Source: Alphaproteobacteria bacterium
GTDB lineage: Bacteria; Pseudomonadota; Alphaproteobacteria; Rs-D84
Assembly (NCBI GenBank): GCA_015062495.1
Contig: SUUN01000001.1
Span: 161,069 to 225,068, forward strand
Direction: 5' to 3'
DNA length: 64,000 nucleotides
Shown here: one piece after another, positions 1 to 8,358 of the stretch
How the letters are laid out: every line of letters begins with the position of its first letter
Position numbering within the stretch: the first letter of the stretch is position 1
Position numbers and translations under genes: made by a program
The notes under the pieces: generated by a model
What the model saw: only the letters and a program-made list of their open reading frames with translations
Told to the model about the DNA's origin: nothing
Database searches by the model: none

Positions 1-754
1 CGGTGTTGGTTTCAACCGCCAAGCGCATGCGCGTTAATGGCGCTTTTAAATCGTGGCTGACCGCGTTCAGCATGTCGGTACGGGTGCGGTTGTATCTGTC
101 CAGACGTTCCTTCATTGTAATCATGGATGCGGCGGCTTCGCGGATTTCTTTGGAACCGGTTGGAACAAACCCAGGTGCGTCCAGGCCACGGCCAAATCGG
201 CCGGCGGCACGGGCAATGCGACGAATGCTGCGCGTGTGCATGATGATAAATGGCGCAATCAGGATTGATACAATTAAAATAGACCCCAACAGCCAGATGA
301 TAAAGACCTCGGTACTGGTGGAATAAATGCGATACAGCGATGTGCCAAATGTTGCAATTTGGTTGTCGCGGGTCGGCACATCAACATATACCAGTCGTTT
401 GCCACGGTCCATATAGATGTTGGCGCGACGTTGCAGACGTTTGGACAGTTCGGATGCCAAGCGTCCTGTTTCGTGGGCGTGATTGTCGTTATGACGTGGA
501 CGGTTTAGTTTTTCGTGGAATGTGACATTGATGCCAATATCGCGTGCCATTTTTTGGACTGCGTCTGTGTTGCCTTCGTCAATAAAGTTGGTCATTGTTG
601 CGATTTCACCGGCCAATGTTCGTGCCAATGTGTCGTGTACGCGCGACCAGTGGTTGCCAAAAAATGCATTGGCAACAATTACCTGGGCGATAATCAGGGG
701 AATTAAAATCATTAAAATAGTGCGCCATAAAAAACTGCGTGGAATCAATCTCAT
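1..754 (-). CDS. Sensor histidine kinase, EnvZ-like, 3' end outside the window
   Basis: Reading the minus strand from an ATG at 754 gives an open frame to the window edge (251 codons). It starts with a hydrophobic segment (about residues 11-31), followed by a periplasmic stretch of about 120 residues, a second membrane segment (about 157-178, rich in I and L), a HAMP-like linker and a DHp helix containing NAVSHDLKAPLTRMRLAVE, the H-box with the phospho-accepting His. The ATPase domain lies beyond the window. It would autophosphorylate and pass the phosphate to the regulator encoded 14 nt upstream in the same operon. The HDLKAPLTR signature is typical of the EnvZ/OmpR group. The signal sensed cannot be read from the sequence. 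Confidence 0.88.
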   Translation of the reverse strand, partial: MRLIPRSFLWRTILMILIPLIIAQVIVANAFFGNHWSRVHDTLARTLAGEIATMTNFIDEGNTDAVQKMARDIGINVTFHEKLNRPRHNDNHAHETGRLASELSKRLQRRANIYMDRGKRLVYVDVPTRDNQIATFGTSLYRIYSTSTEVFIIWLLGSILIVSILIAPFIIMHTRSIRRIARAAGRFGRGLDAPGFVPTGSKEIREAAASMITMKERLDRYNRTRTDMLNAVSHDLKAPLTRMRLAVETNT

Positions 755-768
755 ATTATTTATCCCAT

Positions 769-1416
769 TTATGTTGTTGGGGTTGCGGATTTGTCGATTA
801 ATTTATATCCACGTCCCCGGATTGTTATTATATCCAAGTGTGATAATACTAAATTTAATTTATTGCGCAAGCGTTTTGCAACCATTGGAGCCGCGGGGGC
901 AATGTTGCCCAGCGGGCTGGTCAGGTGCTGTAATAACTTCTTTTCTTCGCCGGACAAGGCCAGTAACTGTGGTTCTTGGGTTAAAGCAGTTGATACAAAA
1001 AATTCGTTGTCTGTAAATATCAGCCCCTGGGGCATCTTTTTGCCAACAGATGCGGATTGGCGAATAATGTTGTTTAGGCGCAACACCAGTTCACGCATTT
1101 GAAATGGTTTGGCCAGGTAATCATTCGCGCCGTCGGAAAGCCCCGCAATTGCATTTTCAGGGCCACTGAGTGCAGTTAGCATTAATACCGGTGTTGTGTT
1201 TCCCGTCCCGCGAAGCGTGCGCAAAAATGTCAGGCCATCCATGCCGGTCATCATGCGATCCAGGATAATCGCGTCAACTGATATGCGGGTCAGTATGTCT
1301 TGGGCGTTTTCTGCGGAATTAGCCGAGAGAACATTAAAACCGTCGCTGCGCAGACCTGATGTAAGTGATCTGCGCAGCATATCATCGTCGTCAACAATAA
1401 GAATAGTTTTGTTCAT
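769..1416 (-). CDS. OmpR-family response regulator
   Basis: A 215-residue two-component regulator. The receiver domain (1-120) has the acidic cluster D9-D12, the phosphorylation site D53 in ILDRMMTGMDG, a T/S switch at T81 and the conserved K103 in LAKPF. The C-terminal half carries a short winged-helix domain ending in the classic RGRGYKL wing motif. It is sandwiched between an exported protein, whose stop abuts this ATG, and the histidine kinase 14 nt downstream, so kinase and regulator are almost certainly partners. The winged-helix region is somewhat shorter than in OmpR and its recognition helix is poorly conserved, so the target DNA cannot be guessed. Confidence 0.93.
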   Translation of the reverse strand: MNKTILIVDDDDMLRRSLTSGLRSDGFNVLSANSAENAQDILTRISVDAIILDRMMTGMDGLTFLRTLRGTGNTTPVLMLTALSGPENAIAGLSDGANDYLAKPFQMRELVLRLNNIIRQSASVGKKMPQGLIFTDNEFFVSTALTQEPQLLALSGEEKKLLQHLTSPLGNIAPAAPMVAKRLRNKLNLVLSHLDIITIRGRGYKLIDKSATPTT

Positions 1417-2334
1417 TTACTTGTTTAATGGTTCAACTGCGTATTCGCCGGGTTGTATTGTGCGCATGGCATTGTTCGCGCCCATCATATCTGGGTCAAA
1501 TGTGGCGGCACGAAATTGCATGTTGCCGGTGGCGAATTCTGTTTTAAACAGTGCATAGCCTGTACCACCGCCGGTGGTTGGTCCCTGCATTCCCAATGAA
1601 TAATAACCACCCAAGATGCCATAGTCCAGGTCGATGTAATCCAGGCTGACAATTAATGAAACACTGCTGATGCCGTCACTGGTCATATTGCAGGCAAATT
1701 CACGATTGGACAGGATTGCTTCGGAATTTACAGGCACAACAATATCCATAACGGTTGGTTCGCATACACGACTGATGCCATTGACCAGAAATTCATATGT
1801 CATACCGACGGTTGCCTTGGACAGGCCGGTTGACATGCTGACCTGGGATATTGTGCCCTTGGGGATTTTAACCATGGCGTTGGCGATACCGCTGCGTACC
1901 GGAAAGGAAATGCCAGATTGCAGGCAATCGCGTGAAAATGGGTCGGCCTCGCATATATAAACACGGGAATGGGCGTTCATCATGAACATATTTGCCAAAC
2001 TGTTGAACAAGAATGAACGCGTAATACGGTCGTTCAGGCGTGTACAACCAAAATTGCGACATATTACCATTGGACGATCCGCAAACATTACGCCGGGATG
2101 CGCGTTTGATTCGGTGGTGCGGGCGTCAATTATGTTCTGGTCATAGTCCAGGCTGTCCGCACGTTCCATAAATTCAGTTTCTGGGATAAAGTTTGGGTCG
2201 TCGGGATATGCATAGTAAGATTGCACCGGTGTTTCGGTGTAAATAGTCTGAAAATTGTCATATACAATATCATCTGCCTGGGCAGAAAAAGCGCATAATC
2301 CAACAAAAACAGCAGTCAAAATAGGTCTTAACAT
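1417..2334 (-). CDS. Exported protein of unknown function, first gene of the two-component operon
   Basis: A 305-residue protein opening with a cleavable signal peptide (MLRPILTAVFVGLCAFSAQA, cut likely after AQA). The mature part has five cysteines, mostly in the middle third, and a Gly-rich stretch near residue 260. I recognise no family. The stop codon directly abuts the ATG of the response regulator, so the three genes are co-transcribed from a promoter at 2363-2392. It could be a periplasmic or surface accessory protein of the kinase, or simply a protein regulated with it. Confidence 0.75.
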   Translation of the reverse strand: MLRPILTAVFVGLCAFSAQADDIVYDNFQTIYTETPVQSYYAYPDDPNFIPETEFMERADSLDYDQNIIDARTTESNAHPGVMFADRPMVICRNFGCTRLNDRITRSFLFNSLANMFMMNAHSRVYICEADPFSRDCLQSGISFPVRSGIANAMVKIPKGTISQVSMSTGLSKATVGMTYEFLVNGISRVCEPTVMDIVVPVNSEAILSNREFACNMTSDGISSVSLIVSLDYIDLDYGILGGYYSLGMQGPTTGGGTGYALFKTEFATGNMQFRAATFDPDMMGANNAMRTIQPGEYAVEPLNK

Positions 2335-2362
2335 TGTGTTGCCTTTGGTTCTCTCTGGCTGA

Positions 2363-2392
2363 ATCTTAGAACATTTTAGATAATTGTGTCAA
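2363..2392 (-). promoter_or_regulatory. Promoter of the two-component operon
   Basis: On the minus strand a perfect -35 box TTGACA (2392-2387) is followed after 18 nt by TAAGAT (2368-2363). Transcription would begin about 20 nt before the ATG at 2334. Confidence 0.65.
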
Positions 2393-2410
2393 AACAAAAA
2401 AATATTTTTA

Positions 2411-2438
2411 TTGAAATTTATGCACGCTTTGGTCTAAT
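2411..2438 (+). promoter_or_regulatory. Putative promoter for the hydrolase-ruvB-tol gene run
   Basis: TTGAAA (2411-2416), a 16-nt spacer and TCTAAT (2433-2438) lie about 33 nt before the first ATG, which has a good ribosome site AAAGGTGGA. The boxes are imperfect, so this is a moderate call. Confidence 0.4.
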
Positions 2439-2471
2439 TTAGGGTTAAATAATAAAATTAAAGGTGGAATA

Positions 2472-3131
2472 ATGGTCGATTTGATTATTACAGGGGAATC
2501 TGGAAAATTACATGCCGTGTATCATAAATCTGCAAACGAGGCCGCGCCACTGGCCGTGGTTTTGTCGGGTAATCCACGAAATAAGTGTCATATGAACGAT
2601 CGTATTTCGTATGCAATGTTTCGCGCATTTATGGATATTGGTTTTTCAGTTGTGCGTTTTAATTATCGTGGCGTCGGTGATTCCGAAGGCACAATTGGAA
2701 CAACGGCGGAAAATATGCTGGATATCGCGACCGTAATTGATTGGATTCAAAATCATAATGAAGACAGCGATAAAATCTGGTTGGCGGGGCATCAGTTGGG
2801 GGCATGGTATGTGTTGCAGGCGATGATGCGGCGGCCGGAAATATCGGGCTTTGCGTTAGTGTCGCCGGATGCAGCGGTGTCTGATTTTGCATTCTTATCG
2901 CCCCGCCCCAATCGCGGATTGTTATTACAGGGTGCAGCGGAATCAGATGATGCACGCGCGTTTGCGTCGCATATGACCCAGGTCTTGAAAAAACAGGCGC
3001 AAATTGATTTGGAAACAATTCGTGTGCGCGGTGCAGATGCTTTGTACAGCCAGCCGGCAGATTTGCGCCAGATGTATAATGATTTAAAGGCGTATGTCGG
3101 GCGTGAAAATGCAGAGGATAAACTGTTATGA
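2472..3131 (+). CDS. Alpha/beta-hydrolase-fold protein (COG2945-like) lacking the nucleophile serine
   Basis: A 219-residue protein with the layout of short cytosolic alpha/beta hydrolases: an N-terminal strand region, [16 protein letters not shown] (about 58-73), and a nucleophile elbow at 106-110. In the family the elbow reads G-x-S-x-G; here it is GHQLG, so the catalytic serine position holds Gln108. The HPHP-type loop near residue 33 is also altered ([13 protein letters not shown]). It is therefore probably a non-catalytic member or one with changed chemistry. Its ATG has a strong ribosome site and its stop overlaps the ruvB start by 4 nt, implying translational coupling. Confidence 0.75.
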   Translation: MVDLIITGESGKLHAVYHKSANEAAPLAVVLSGNPRNKCHMNDRISYAMFRAFMDIGFSVVRFNYRGVGDSEGTIGTTAENMLDIATVIDWIQNHNEDSDKIWLAGHQLGAWYVLQAMMRRPEISGFALVSPDAAVSDFAFLSPRPNRGLLLQGAAESDDARAFASHMTQVLKKQAQIDLETIRVRGADALYSQPADLRQMYNDLKAYVGRENAEDKLL

Positions 3132-4114
3132 ACAAAGAACGGTTTTTGGACGCAAATATCCCAGATGATATGGCGGCGACCATTCGTCCGCGATCGCTGG
3201 GGGATTTTATTGGACATGATAGTCTGAAACAAAATTTGTCGGTGTTTATTTCGGGGGCGCGCAGTCGTGGCGAAGCCATGGATCACGTGTTGCTGTATGG
3301 ACCGCCGGGGCTGGGAAAAACGACGTTGGCACATATTGTGGCAAATGAATTGGGAACGAATTTTCGTGCGACAGCCGCGCCTATGTTGACCAAGCAAGGC
3401 GATTTGGCGGCGATATTGACCGCGCTAGAACCAATGGATGTGTTGTTCATTGATGAAATTCATCGTCTGCCAACCGCAATCGAAGAAGTTCTGTATTCCG
3501 CGATGGAGGATTTTAAATTAGACATTATGTTGGGCGAAGGGCCCAGCGCGAAAAGTGTGCGTATCGACCTGCCTCCGTTTACGTTGGTGGGGGCAACGAC
3601 GCGGACGGGATTGCTGTCGAATCCGTTGCGCGACCGTTTTGGGATTGATTTACGGTTGACGTTCTATTCGCCGGCGGATTTGGCGAAAATTATTATGCGC
3701 AGTGCGAATATTTTGGGAACGCCGATTGACCCAGACGGGGCATTGATGTTGGCGCGGTCGGCGCGCGGGACACCACGTATTGCGAACAGATTGTTAAAGC
3801 GTGCGCGCGATTTTGCATGTGCGTTGGGAAAAAATCAAATAACCGCCGATACGATTAAAACTACCCTGTTCCAATTACATATTGACGAATGTGGGCTGGA
3901 TGAAATCGACCGCGAATATATGAATATGATTATCAAGTTCTATGCCGGTGGACCGGTTGGGGTTGAAAACCTGGCGGCGGCATTGTCAGAACCCAGCGAT
4001 ACGATTGAAGATGTTATTGAGCCATATCTGATGCAGTTGGGGTTTGTTCAACGTACGCCCCGCGGACGTGTGATTACAGAGGCCGGGTATAAGCATCTGG
4101 GACTGGAAAAGTAA
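3128..4114 (+). CDS. ruvB: Holliday junction branch migration helicase RuvB
   Basis: At 328 residues it is close to the usual RuvB length. It drives branch migration of Holliday junctions as a hexameric AAA+ motor loaded by RuvA. Visible signatures are the N-terminal [11 protein letters not shown], Walker A GPPGLGKT (58-65), Walker B FIDEIHR, sensor 1 GATTRTG, the arginine-finger region NPLRDRFG, and a C-terminal winged helix ending in [16 protein letters not shown]. The start overlaps the previous stop (ATGA). RuvA and RuvC are not adjacent, unlike in many proteobacteria. Confidence 0.98.
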   Translation: MNKERFLDANIPDDMAATIRPRSLGDFIGHDSLKQNLSVFISGARSRGEAMDHVLLYGPPGLGKTTLAHIVANELGTNFRATAAPMLTKQGDLAAILTALEPMDVLFIDEIHRLPTAIEEVLYSAMEDFKLDIMLGEGPSAKSVRIDLPPFTLVGATTRTGLLSNPLRDRFGIDLRLTFYSPADLAKIIMRSANILGTPIDPDGALMLARSARGTPRIANRLLKRARDFACALGKNQITADTIKTTLFQLHIDECGLDEIDREYMNMIIKFYAGGPVGVENLAAALSEPSDTIEDVIEPYLMQLGFVQRTPRGRVITEAGYKHLGLEK

Positions 4115-4728
4115 TGTCAGTTGATAGGATTGTTGACTTTTTTCAAATCGCAGAAAAGTTAGAGTGCGAATATCGCCTGACACGGATGAGTGATGGCGCG
4201 CCCCAGGCGGTTGCGTCGCATTCGTGGAATATGGCGATGATGGCAATGGTGTTGAAACCATATTTGAAAGTGCCAGTAAATATAGAGCGCGTGTATGAAT
4301 TATGCTTGCTGCATGATTTGCCAGAGGCAATTGCGCATGATGTGCCGCTGCACGAACAGACAGATGAAGTGCGCGCAAAAAAACACATGGACGAAATAGC
4401 CGCGGTAAATCAGATTGTACGGTTGCTGGGCAGTGACGAAATTCGGGCGCGATTTGATGAATATGATATGCGGGCAAGTGCAGAATCAAGACTGGTCAAG
4501 GCGTTAGATGTTCTGGATACGGCAGTCCAACACATGTGCGCCCAGGATTTGGCATACATTGGCAGTTTTGCAGACAATTTTTATTGGAAAATGTTTTTTA
4601 GCCCCGATTTCGCCGCATTTTTTGATTTCGAGCCTGTGATACGTGGCGTCTTTGATGAAGTAAAGCAACGGGTTGCGCGACGGTTGAAAGACGAACTGAA
4701 TATAGACGCAGGTGATTTTGTAAAATGA
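4114..4728 (+). CDS. HD-domain 5'-nucleotidase-like protein (YfbR/HDDC2-like)
   Basis: A 204-residue metal-dependent phosphohydrolase of the HD superfamily. The metal and substrate motifs are H36-S-W38, H67-D68 in LLHDLPEA with E71, and D131 in KALDVLD, in the order and spacing of YfbR-type deoxynucleoside 5'-monophosphatases. It would act in the cytosol on nucleotides; the exact substrate is inferred from the family. It overlaps the ruvB stop by one base and the next gene by 4 nt, so it is translationally coupled to both. Confidence 0.8.
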   Translation: MSVDRIVDFFQIAEKLECEYRLTRMSDGAPQAVASHSWNMAMMAMVLKPYLKVPVNIERVYELCLLHDLPEAIAHDVPLHEQTDEVRAKKHMDEIAAVNQIVRLLGSDEIRARFDEYDMRASAESRLVKALDVLDTAVQHMCAQDLAYIGSFADNFYWKMFFSPDFAAFFDFEPVIRGVFDEVKQRVARRLKDELNIDAGDFVK

Positions 4729-5099
4729 AGACTCATATTTTTCCATTTACAATTGCGTACGCGGATACAGATGCCGAAGGGATTGTTTATCATGCACGAT
4801 ATCTGGAAATCGCAGAACGGGCGCGTATGAATTGGTTGCGCGGGCATGTTGTGGCGGGCGACGACATTGGATTTGTGATTCGCGAATTAAATATTAAGTA
4901 TATTCAACCACTGCGTGCCGCAGATGAATTTGTTGTTGAAACGCAAATGGTGGATGTTGGGGCGGCAACTGTAAAAATTGAACAAAAGTTCGTGAAAGAT
5001 GGGAACATTTGTGCTATAATAAACCTTAAGGTTGCGTATTTGGGGGCGGATATGCGCCCAAAACGAATACCAGCAGAATTTATTGATGGGTTGATATAA
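4725..5099 (+). CDS. ybgC: Acyl-CoA thioesterase YbgC, Tol-cluster type
   Basis: A 124-residue hot-dog-fold thioesterase. The diagnostic YADTDAEGIVYHARYLEIAERAR block at residues 12-34 is the active-site signature of YbgC. In proteobacteria ybgC is the first gene of the tol-pal cluster, and tolQ follows here after 15 nt, supporting the assignment. YbgC hydrolyses acyl-CoA thioesters, short-chain or ACP-linked depending on species. It is slightly short but complete at both ends. Confidence 0.9.
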   Translation: MKTHIFPFTIAYADTDAEGIVYHARYLEIAERARMNWLRGHVVAGDDIGFVIRELNIKYIQPLRAADEFVVETQMVDVGAATVKIEQKFVKDGNICAIINLKVAYLGADMRPKRIPAEFIDGLI

Positions 5100-5114
5100 A
5101 AAAGGACGAGGGAA

Positions 5115-5594
5115 ATGGGAAATAATTTTTCATTATTAAGTTTATTCACAGGCGATATTATGACAGTTGTGGTGTCGGTCGTACTGGTTGTGTTTAGTGT
5201 GATGTCGTGGGCGGTGATTGTTGAAAAGTTTCGCCTGTGGCGTAATCAGAAAAGGAATCCAGTCAAAATGAAGCCGAACGAAAACTTGGATGTCTTTATT
5301 CGTCCGTTTGATAAGAATCTGTGGTTTTTGTCGATGGTGTCTTATATTTCGCCATTTATTGGTTTGTTCGGTACAGTTTGGGGGGTTATGGATTCGTTTG
5401 CGTCCATTGGCGTGAATCAGTCGGTCAGCATCGGTGTTATCGCCCCAGGTTTGGCGGTGGCGTTGGGGACAACTGCGTTGGGGTTAATTGCGGCGATTCC
5501 GGCGGCGATTGCATATCAGGTGTATTCCAAAAAATCTGACGATTTGTATGAACGCCTGGAATGTGCATGTCGGGAAGTAAAAAACCAAAAATAA
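5115..5594 (+). CDS. tolQ: TolQ/ExbB-family proton channel subunit, short form
   Basis: Belongs to the MotA/TolQ/ExbB family of inner-membrane subunits that convert proton flow into work on TolA. Three membrane segments can be read: about 13-38, 76-96 (SPFIGLFGTVWGVMDSF) and 112-138 (PGLAVALGTTALGLIAAIPA), the last two carrying the family signatures. At 159 residues it is well below the usual 220-240; the missing part is mostly the cytosolic loop after the first helix. The ribosome site is GGACGAGGGAA. tolR starts inside its stop codon. TolQ is chosen over ExbB because of the neighbouring ybgC. Confidence 0.87.
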   Translation: MGNNFSLLSLFTGDIMTVVVSVVLVVFSVMSWAVIVEKFRLWRNQKRNPVKMKPNENLDVFIRPFDKNLWFLSMVSYISPFIGLFGTVWGVMDSFASIGVNQSVSIGVIAPGLAVALGTTALGLIAAIPAAIAYQVYSKKSDDLYERLECACREVKNQK

Positions 5595-6004
5595 TGGTGG
5601 CGCAGATGTCTAGATTAAGACGTAATAAGTCAGATTTGTCAATTCAATTAACGCCAATGATTGACGTTATGACGGTGTTGTTGGCGGTGTTTATGGTGAC
5701 AACGCCTATGATGACAACGGGGATTGATTTAGAATTGCCGCGTGCGGGTGCGTCTGCGATGACGGGTAATGACCATGCAATTCAAATCAGCGTTGATTCA
5801 AATGGACGGTATTTCCTGGCAGAAATGGAATTGCCACGCGACGAAATTGTAAAGCGCGCGATTGCCATGCGTGGGGAAAATCCGAACCTGACCATTATGA
5901 TTAGCGGGGATACACATGCGGACTATGGCGCAGTGATGAGTATGATGGGCAAATTAAAAGATTCAGGTTTTCAAAAAGTTGGACTGCGTACACAACCAGA
6001 ATAA
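5594..6004 (+). CDS. tolR: TolR/ExbD-family protein
   Basis: A 136-residue partner of TolQ. It has a short cytosolic N-terminus, one membrane helix containing the functional Asp in PMIDVMTVLLAVFMV, and a periplasmic domain with a GDTHADYGAVMSMM segment typical of TolR/ExbD. I place the start at the ATG that overlaps the tolQ stop (TAATG); a further in-frame ATG at 5606 is possible, and the frame stays open upstream within tolQ. With TolQ it forms the proton-driven motor complex of the cell envelope. Confidence 0.9.
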   Translation: MVAQMSRLRRNKSDLSIQLTPMIDVMTVLLAVFMVTTPMMTTGIDLELPRAGASAMTGNDHAIQISVDSNGRYFLAEMELPRDEIVKRAIAMRGENPNLTIMISGDTHADYGAVMSMMGKLKDSGFQKVGLRTQPE

Positions 6005-6010
6005 AAACAA

Positions 6011-6820
6011 ATGGCAAAATTTAATCAATTTTCAACGGAAAATATGCTGATTTCCATTGGGGGACATTTGGCATTGGTGGCGATTATGGTTACGTCGTTC
6101 GCGATAGTGATTAATCGTGCGCAATTGGTTGCACCCGACAGGATTGAAATTGTCGAAATTGATTTGAATGACGTTGTGGTAAGTGGCGACGAAACAAAAT
6201 TGTATAATGTTGGTCAGGTTGTCGAATCTAAACCCGAAGATCCAACCCCTGCCCCAGTTGCACAGCCGGACACAAAAGAAGTTCAGGCCGAAGAACCAGA
6301 AAAAATCGAGATAGAGACGCCAACACTGGTCGAAGAGCCAAAGCCAGAACCACAGCCAGAAAATAAAGAGCCTGAGCCAGAGAAAGAACCAGAAAAGAAA
6401 CCTGAACCACAGAAATCGGAATCAAAACCGGTTGAGCCAGCACCCGCCGCACCACGGAAAAAGAAAGTTGTACGTGTTAATCGAGAGGTGTTGTCACTGG
6501 AACGTACGTTGACGGTGTCGGTTGTGGATGCGTTGCGTGTTGCAATGACGCGGTGTTGGGTTGTGGATACTAAACGGCCAGATATATCAGACATTCGTGC
6601 GGTGGCACATTTAACAATGCGAAAAAATGGAACTGTGCGCGATGTATGGTTTGAATCGGCCGCGCGGGCGGAAAATGATCCGGCATTTGCGTATGTGTTG
6701 GAAACCATTCGTAATGCGATTAATACATGTCAGCCGTTCCGGATGTTGCCGGCGAACGAATTTATCAAGTGGGAAAAAATTCAGTTAACTTTTTATCCAA
6801 CACAAGGTAAAGTAATGTAG
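6011..6820 (+). CDS. TolA-like periplasm-spanning energy transducer
   Basis: A 269-residue protein with a single N-terminal membrane anchor (about 14-37), an acidic then Pro/Glu/Lys-rich rod (about 75-155, many EPEP/KPEP units) and a C-terminal globular domain of about 110 residues resembling TolA/TonB C-termini (NGTVRDVWFESAA, then a conserved C at NTCQPFR). The position after tolQ and tolR makes TolA the best assignment, although the PE-rich linker is more TonB-like than the Ala/Lys helix of enterobacterial TolA. tolB and pal are not in the window. Confidence 0.8.
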   Translation: MAKFNQFSTENMLISIGGHLALVAIMVTSFAIVINRAQLVAPDRIEIVEIDLNDVVVSGDETKLYNVGQVVESKPEDPTPAPVAQPDTKEVQAEEPEKIEIETPTLVEEPKPEPQPENKEPEPEKEPEKKPEPQKSESKPVEPAPAAPRKKKVVRVNREVLSLERTLTVSVVDALRVAMTRCWVVDTKRPDISDIRAVAHLTMRKNGTVRDVWFESAARAENDPAFAYVLETIRNAINTCQPFRMLPANEFIKWEKIQLTFYPTQGKVM

Positions 6821-6861
6821 GGCGTGCCGGCGGAGAGAGGAAAAAACCAAAGGCAAAAAAC

Positions 6862-7968
6862 ATGCAAAAGTATTATTCTGAAAATTGGAATCAGGCAACT
6901 GAAAAGTTTTATAGAAATGCGTCACAATACGGTGAATTGCGTTGGTGCGTGGCGGACGGGCATAAGTTTGATATTCCATATGTTTTAATCGGTAATGGCC
7001 CGCACAAGGTTGTGATTAATTCGGGCATTCATGGTATCGAAGGATACTTTGGCAGTGCCGCGCAGAATATGTTCCTGGACCAGTTTGCAAAGAATTTGAA
7101 ACCAGATTTCCTGCAAAAATATACAATTGTTTTAATTCATGTTATTAATGGTTGGGGTATGCAAAATCGCATGCGCGAAGTTGTGGATACTAAACATGGT
7201 GGCTTGGTAGATTTAAATCGTAATTTTGGTGTTGATTTTAGTCGGCCGGGTGCACTGCCCCAGAATCCAAAGTATGATTTGGCGCATGATATGTTGTTGG
7301 CCCGACCAGATGCGGTTCAGAAAAAGAACGCAATCAAAAATTTTTATCATAAACATAAAAAAGATGGCGCGTGGGATGCAATCAGTCGTGGGCAATATAA
7401 ACATCCATATGGCTTGTTTTATGGTGGCGCAGCACCAATGACAGAAAACAAAATGACAATGCGTATCTATGACGAAGTGATGGATGGTGCGAAGTCACTG
7501 ACATCAATTGGTTTGCACACGGGGTTGGGACGTTTTGACAGAAAGCGCGGTCGCGTTACCCGACAGTTGATGGTGTCGCATCCGGCGGAACATAAAACCA
7601 GTAATTATTTTACAGATTTATTGGTTGCGACCGCTGTGACCCCAGATGAACGCGCCAAAAATGGACCTGTGTTATTGGGTGATTTGGTTGATTGTTTAGA
7701 GGCGCGCTATGCCATGCCAGATTTGCCAGTTTATACCGCGGATTTTGAAATTGGCACAGGGGAATTTCCCATTATGTCGCCAATCTATAAACGTATGGAT
7801 ATGGGGGATGCGCGGTATGATTTGCTGAACTGTGGGCGAATTAATGAACAGACGTGGAAAAATCTGACCGAAAGTTGGTATCCGTCGGACGCGCGTTGGC
7901 GCAATGCCGCATTAGACGGCGCACGGATTTTGTTTGTGGAATTGATTGAAAATCTGAAACAACGATAA
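6862..7968 (+). CDS. DUF2817-family M14-like zinc carboxypeptidase
   Basis: A 368-residue cytosolic protein without signal peptide. SGIHGIEGYFGSAAQ (54-68) gives the H57-x-x-E60 zinc ligands, GLHTGLG supplies H219, and E296 in DFEIGTGE is a plausible catalytic glutamate, matching DUF2817 proteins that share the M14 carboxypeptidase fold. It would cleave peptides or amide bonds; the substrate is unknown. It starts 41 nt after tolA and ends at a strong terminator, so it may be the last gene of the tol transcript. Confidence 0.8.
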   Translation: MQKYYSENWNQATEKFYRNASQYGELRWCVADGHKFDIPYVLIGNGPHKVVINSGIHGIEGYFGSAAQNMFLDQFAKNLKPDFLQKYTIVLIHVINGWGMQNRMREVVDTKHGGLVDLNRNFGVDFSRPGALPQNPKYDLAHDMLLARPDAVQKKNAIKNFYHKHKKDGAWDAISRGQYKHPYGLFYGGAAPMTENKMTMRIYDEVMDGAKSLTSIGLHTGLGRFDRKRGRVTRQLMVSHPAEHKTSNYFTDLLVATAVTPDERAKNGPVLLGDLVDCLEARYAMPDLPVYTADFEIGTGEFPIMSPIYKRMDMGDARYDLLNCGRINEQTWKNLTESWYPSDARWRNAALDGARILFVELIENLKQR

Positions 7969-7973
7969 AAAAG

Positions 7974-7997
7974 AACCGCCGAATGGCGGTTTTTATT
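7974..7997. terminator. Bidirectional terminator between convergent genes
   Basis: Hairpin AACCGCC-gaat-GGCGGTT with T runs on both sides. It serves the DUF2817 gene and the small minus-strand gene, whose stop codon lies inside it. Confidence 0.85.
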
Positions 7998-8208
7998 TGG
8001 ATTCGCCCATGGTTTTGGCAGAATTTAATGCGTGGCGCAGGGCCTGTTCTGCGATTTGACGGATTTTTGGTGCAAATGTGCGCATATTCATTGTGTCGGC
8101 GACTGTGTTACCAAACAGGCGTGATATATATTCGATTTGGGTCGGGGCAATAATGTAAACGTCACTGGTAATATCTGATGGATTTAGTTTCTTAATCGGC
8201 TGTTGCAT
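7993..8208 (-). CDS. Small conserved-looking protein of unknown function
   Basis: A 71-residue basic protein starting MQQPIKKLNPSDITSDVYII. The frame is open 18 codons further upstream, but a strong ribosome site AGGGGGG sits 8 nt before the ATG at 8208, which fixes this start. No membrane segment or signal peptide is visible; the C-terminal half is predicted helical (PKIRQIAEQALRHALNSAK). I do not recognise it. It is transcribed divergently from secA. Confidence 0.65.
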   Translation of the reverse strand: MQQPIKKLNPSDITSDVYIIAPTQIEYISRLFGNTVADTMNMRTFAPKIRQIAEQALRHALNSAKTMGESK

Positions 8209-8301
8209 GAATTTATCCCCCCTGTCGTGCCCTATTCTATCATAATTTTTTGTGTTTCGCACTTGTTAATTTTAGATAAAGTTATTATATCATAAAGTAT
8301 C

Positions 8302-8330
8302 TTGACCGAAAGGCGCAAAATTGCTATATA
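8302..8330 (+). promoter_or_regulatory. secA promoter
   Basis: TTGACC (8302-8307), 17-nt spacer, TATATA (8325-8330). Transcription would start near 8337, about 22 nt before the ATG at 8359, which rules out the longer reading frame from 8302. Confidence 0.7.
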
Positions 8331-8358
8331 TTTCGTGATAAAAGTAAGGAAAAAGGTT

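Noticed and set aside
1-706. Plus-strand open frames at the window start
   Set aside because: The minus strand encodes a clear histidine kinase with an H-box; the plus frames are antisense shadows.
8302-8358. Longer SecA starting at 8302
   Set aside because: The extra 19 codons overlap a good promoter and precede a clear ribosome site for the ATG at 8359; the extension does not resemble SecA.
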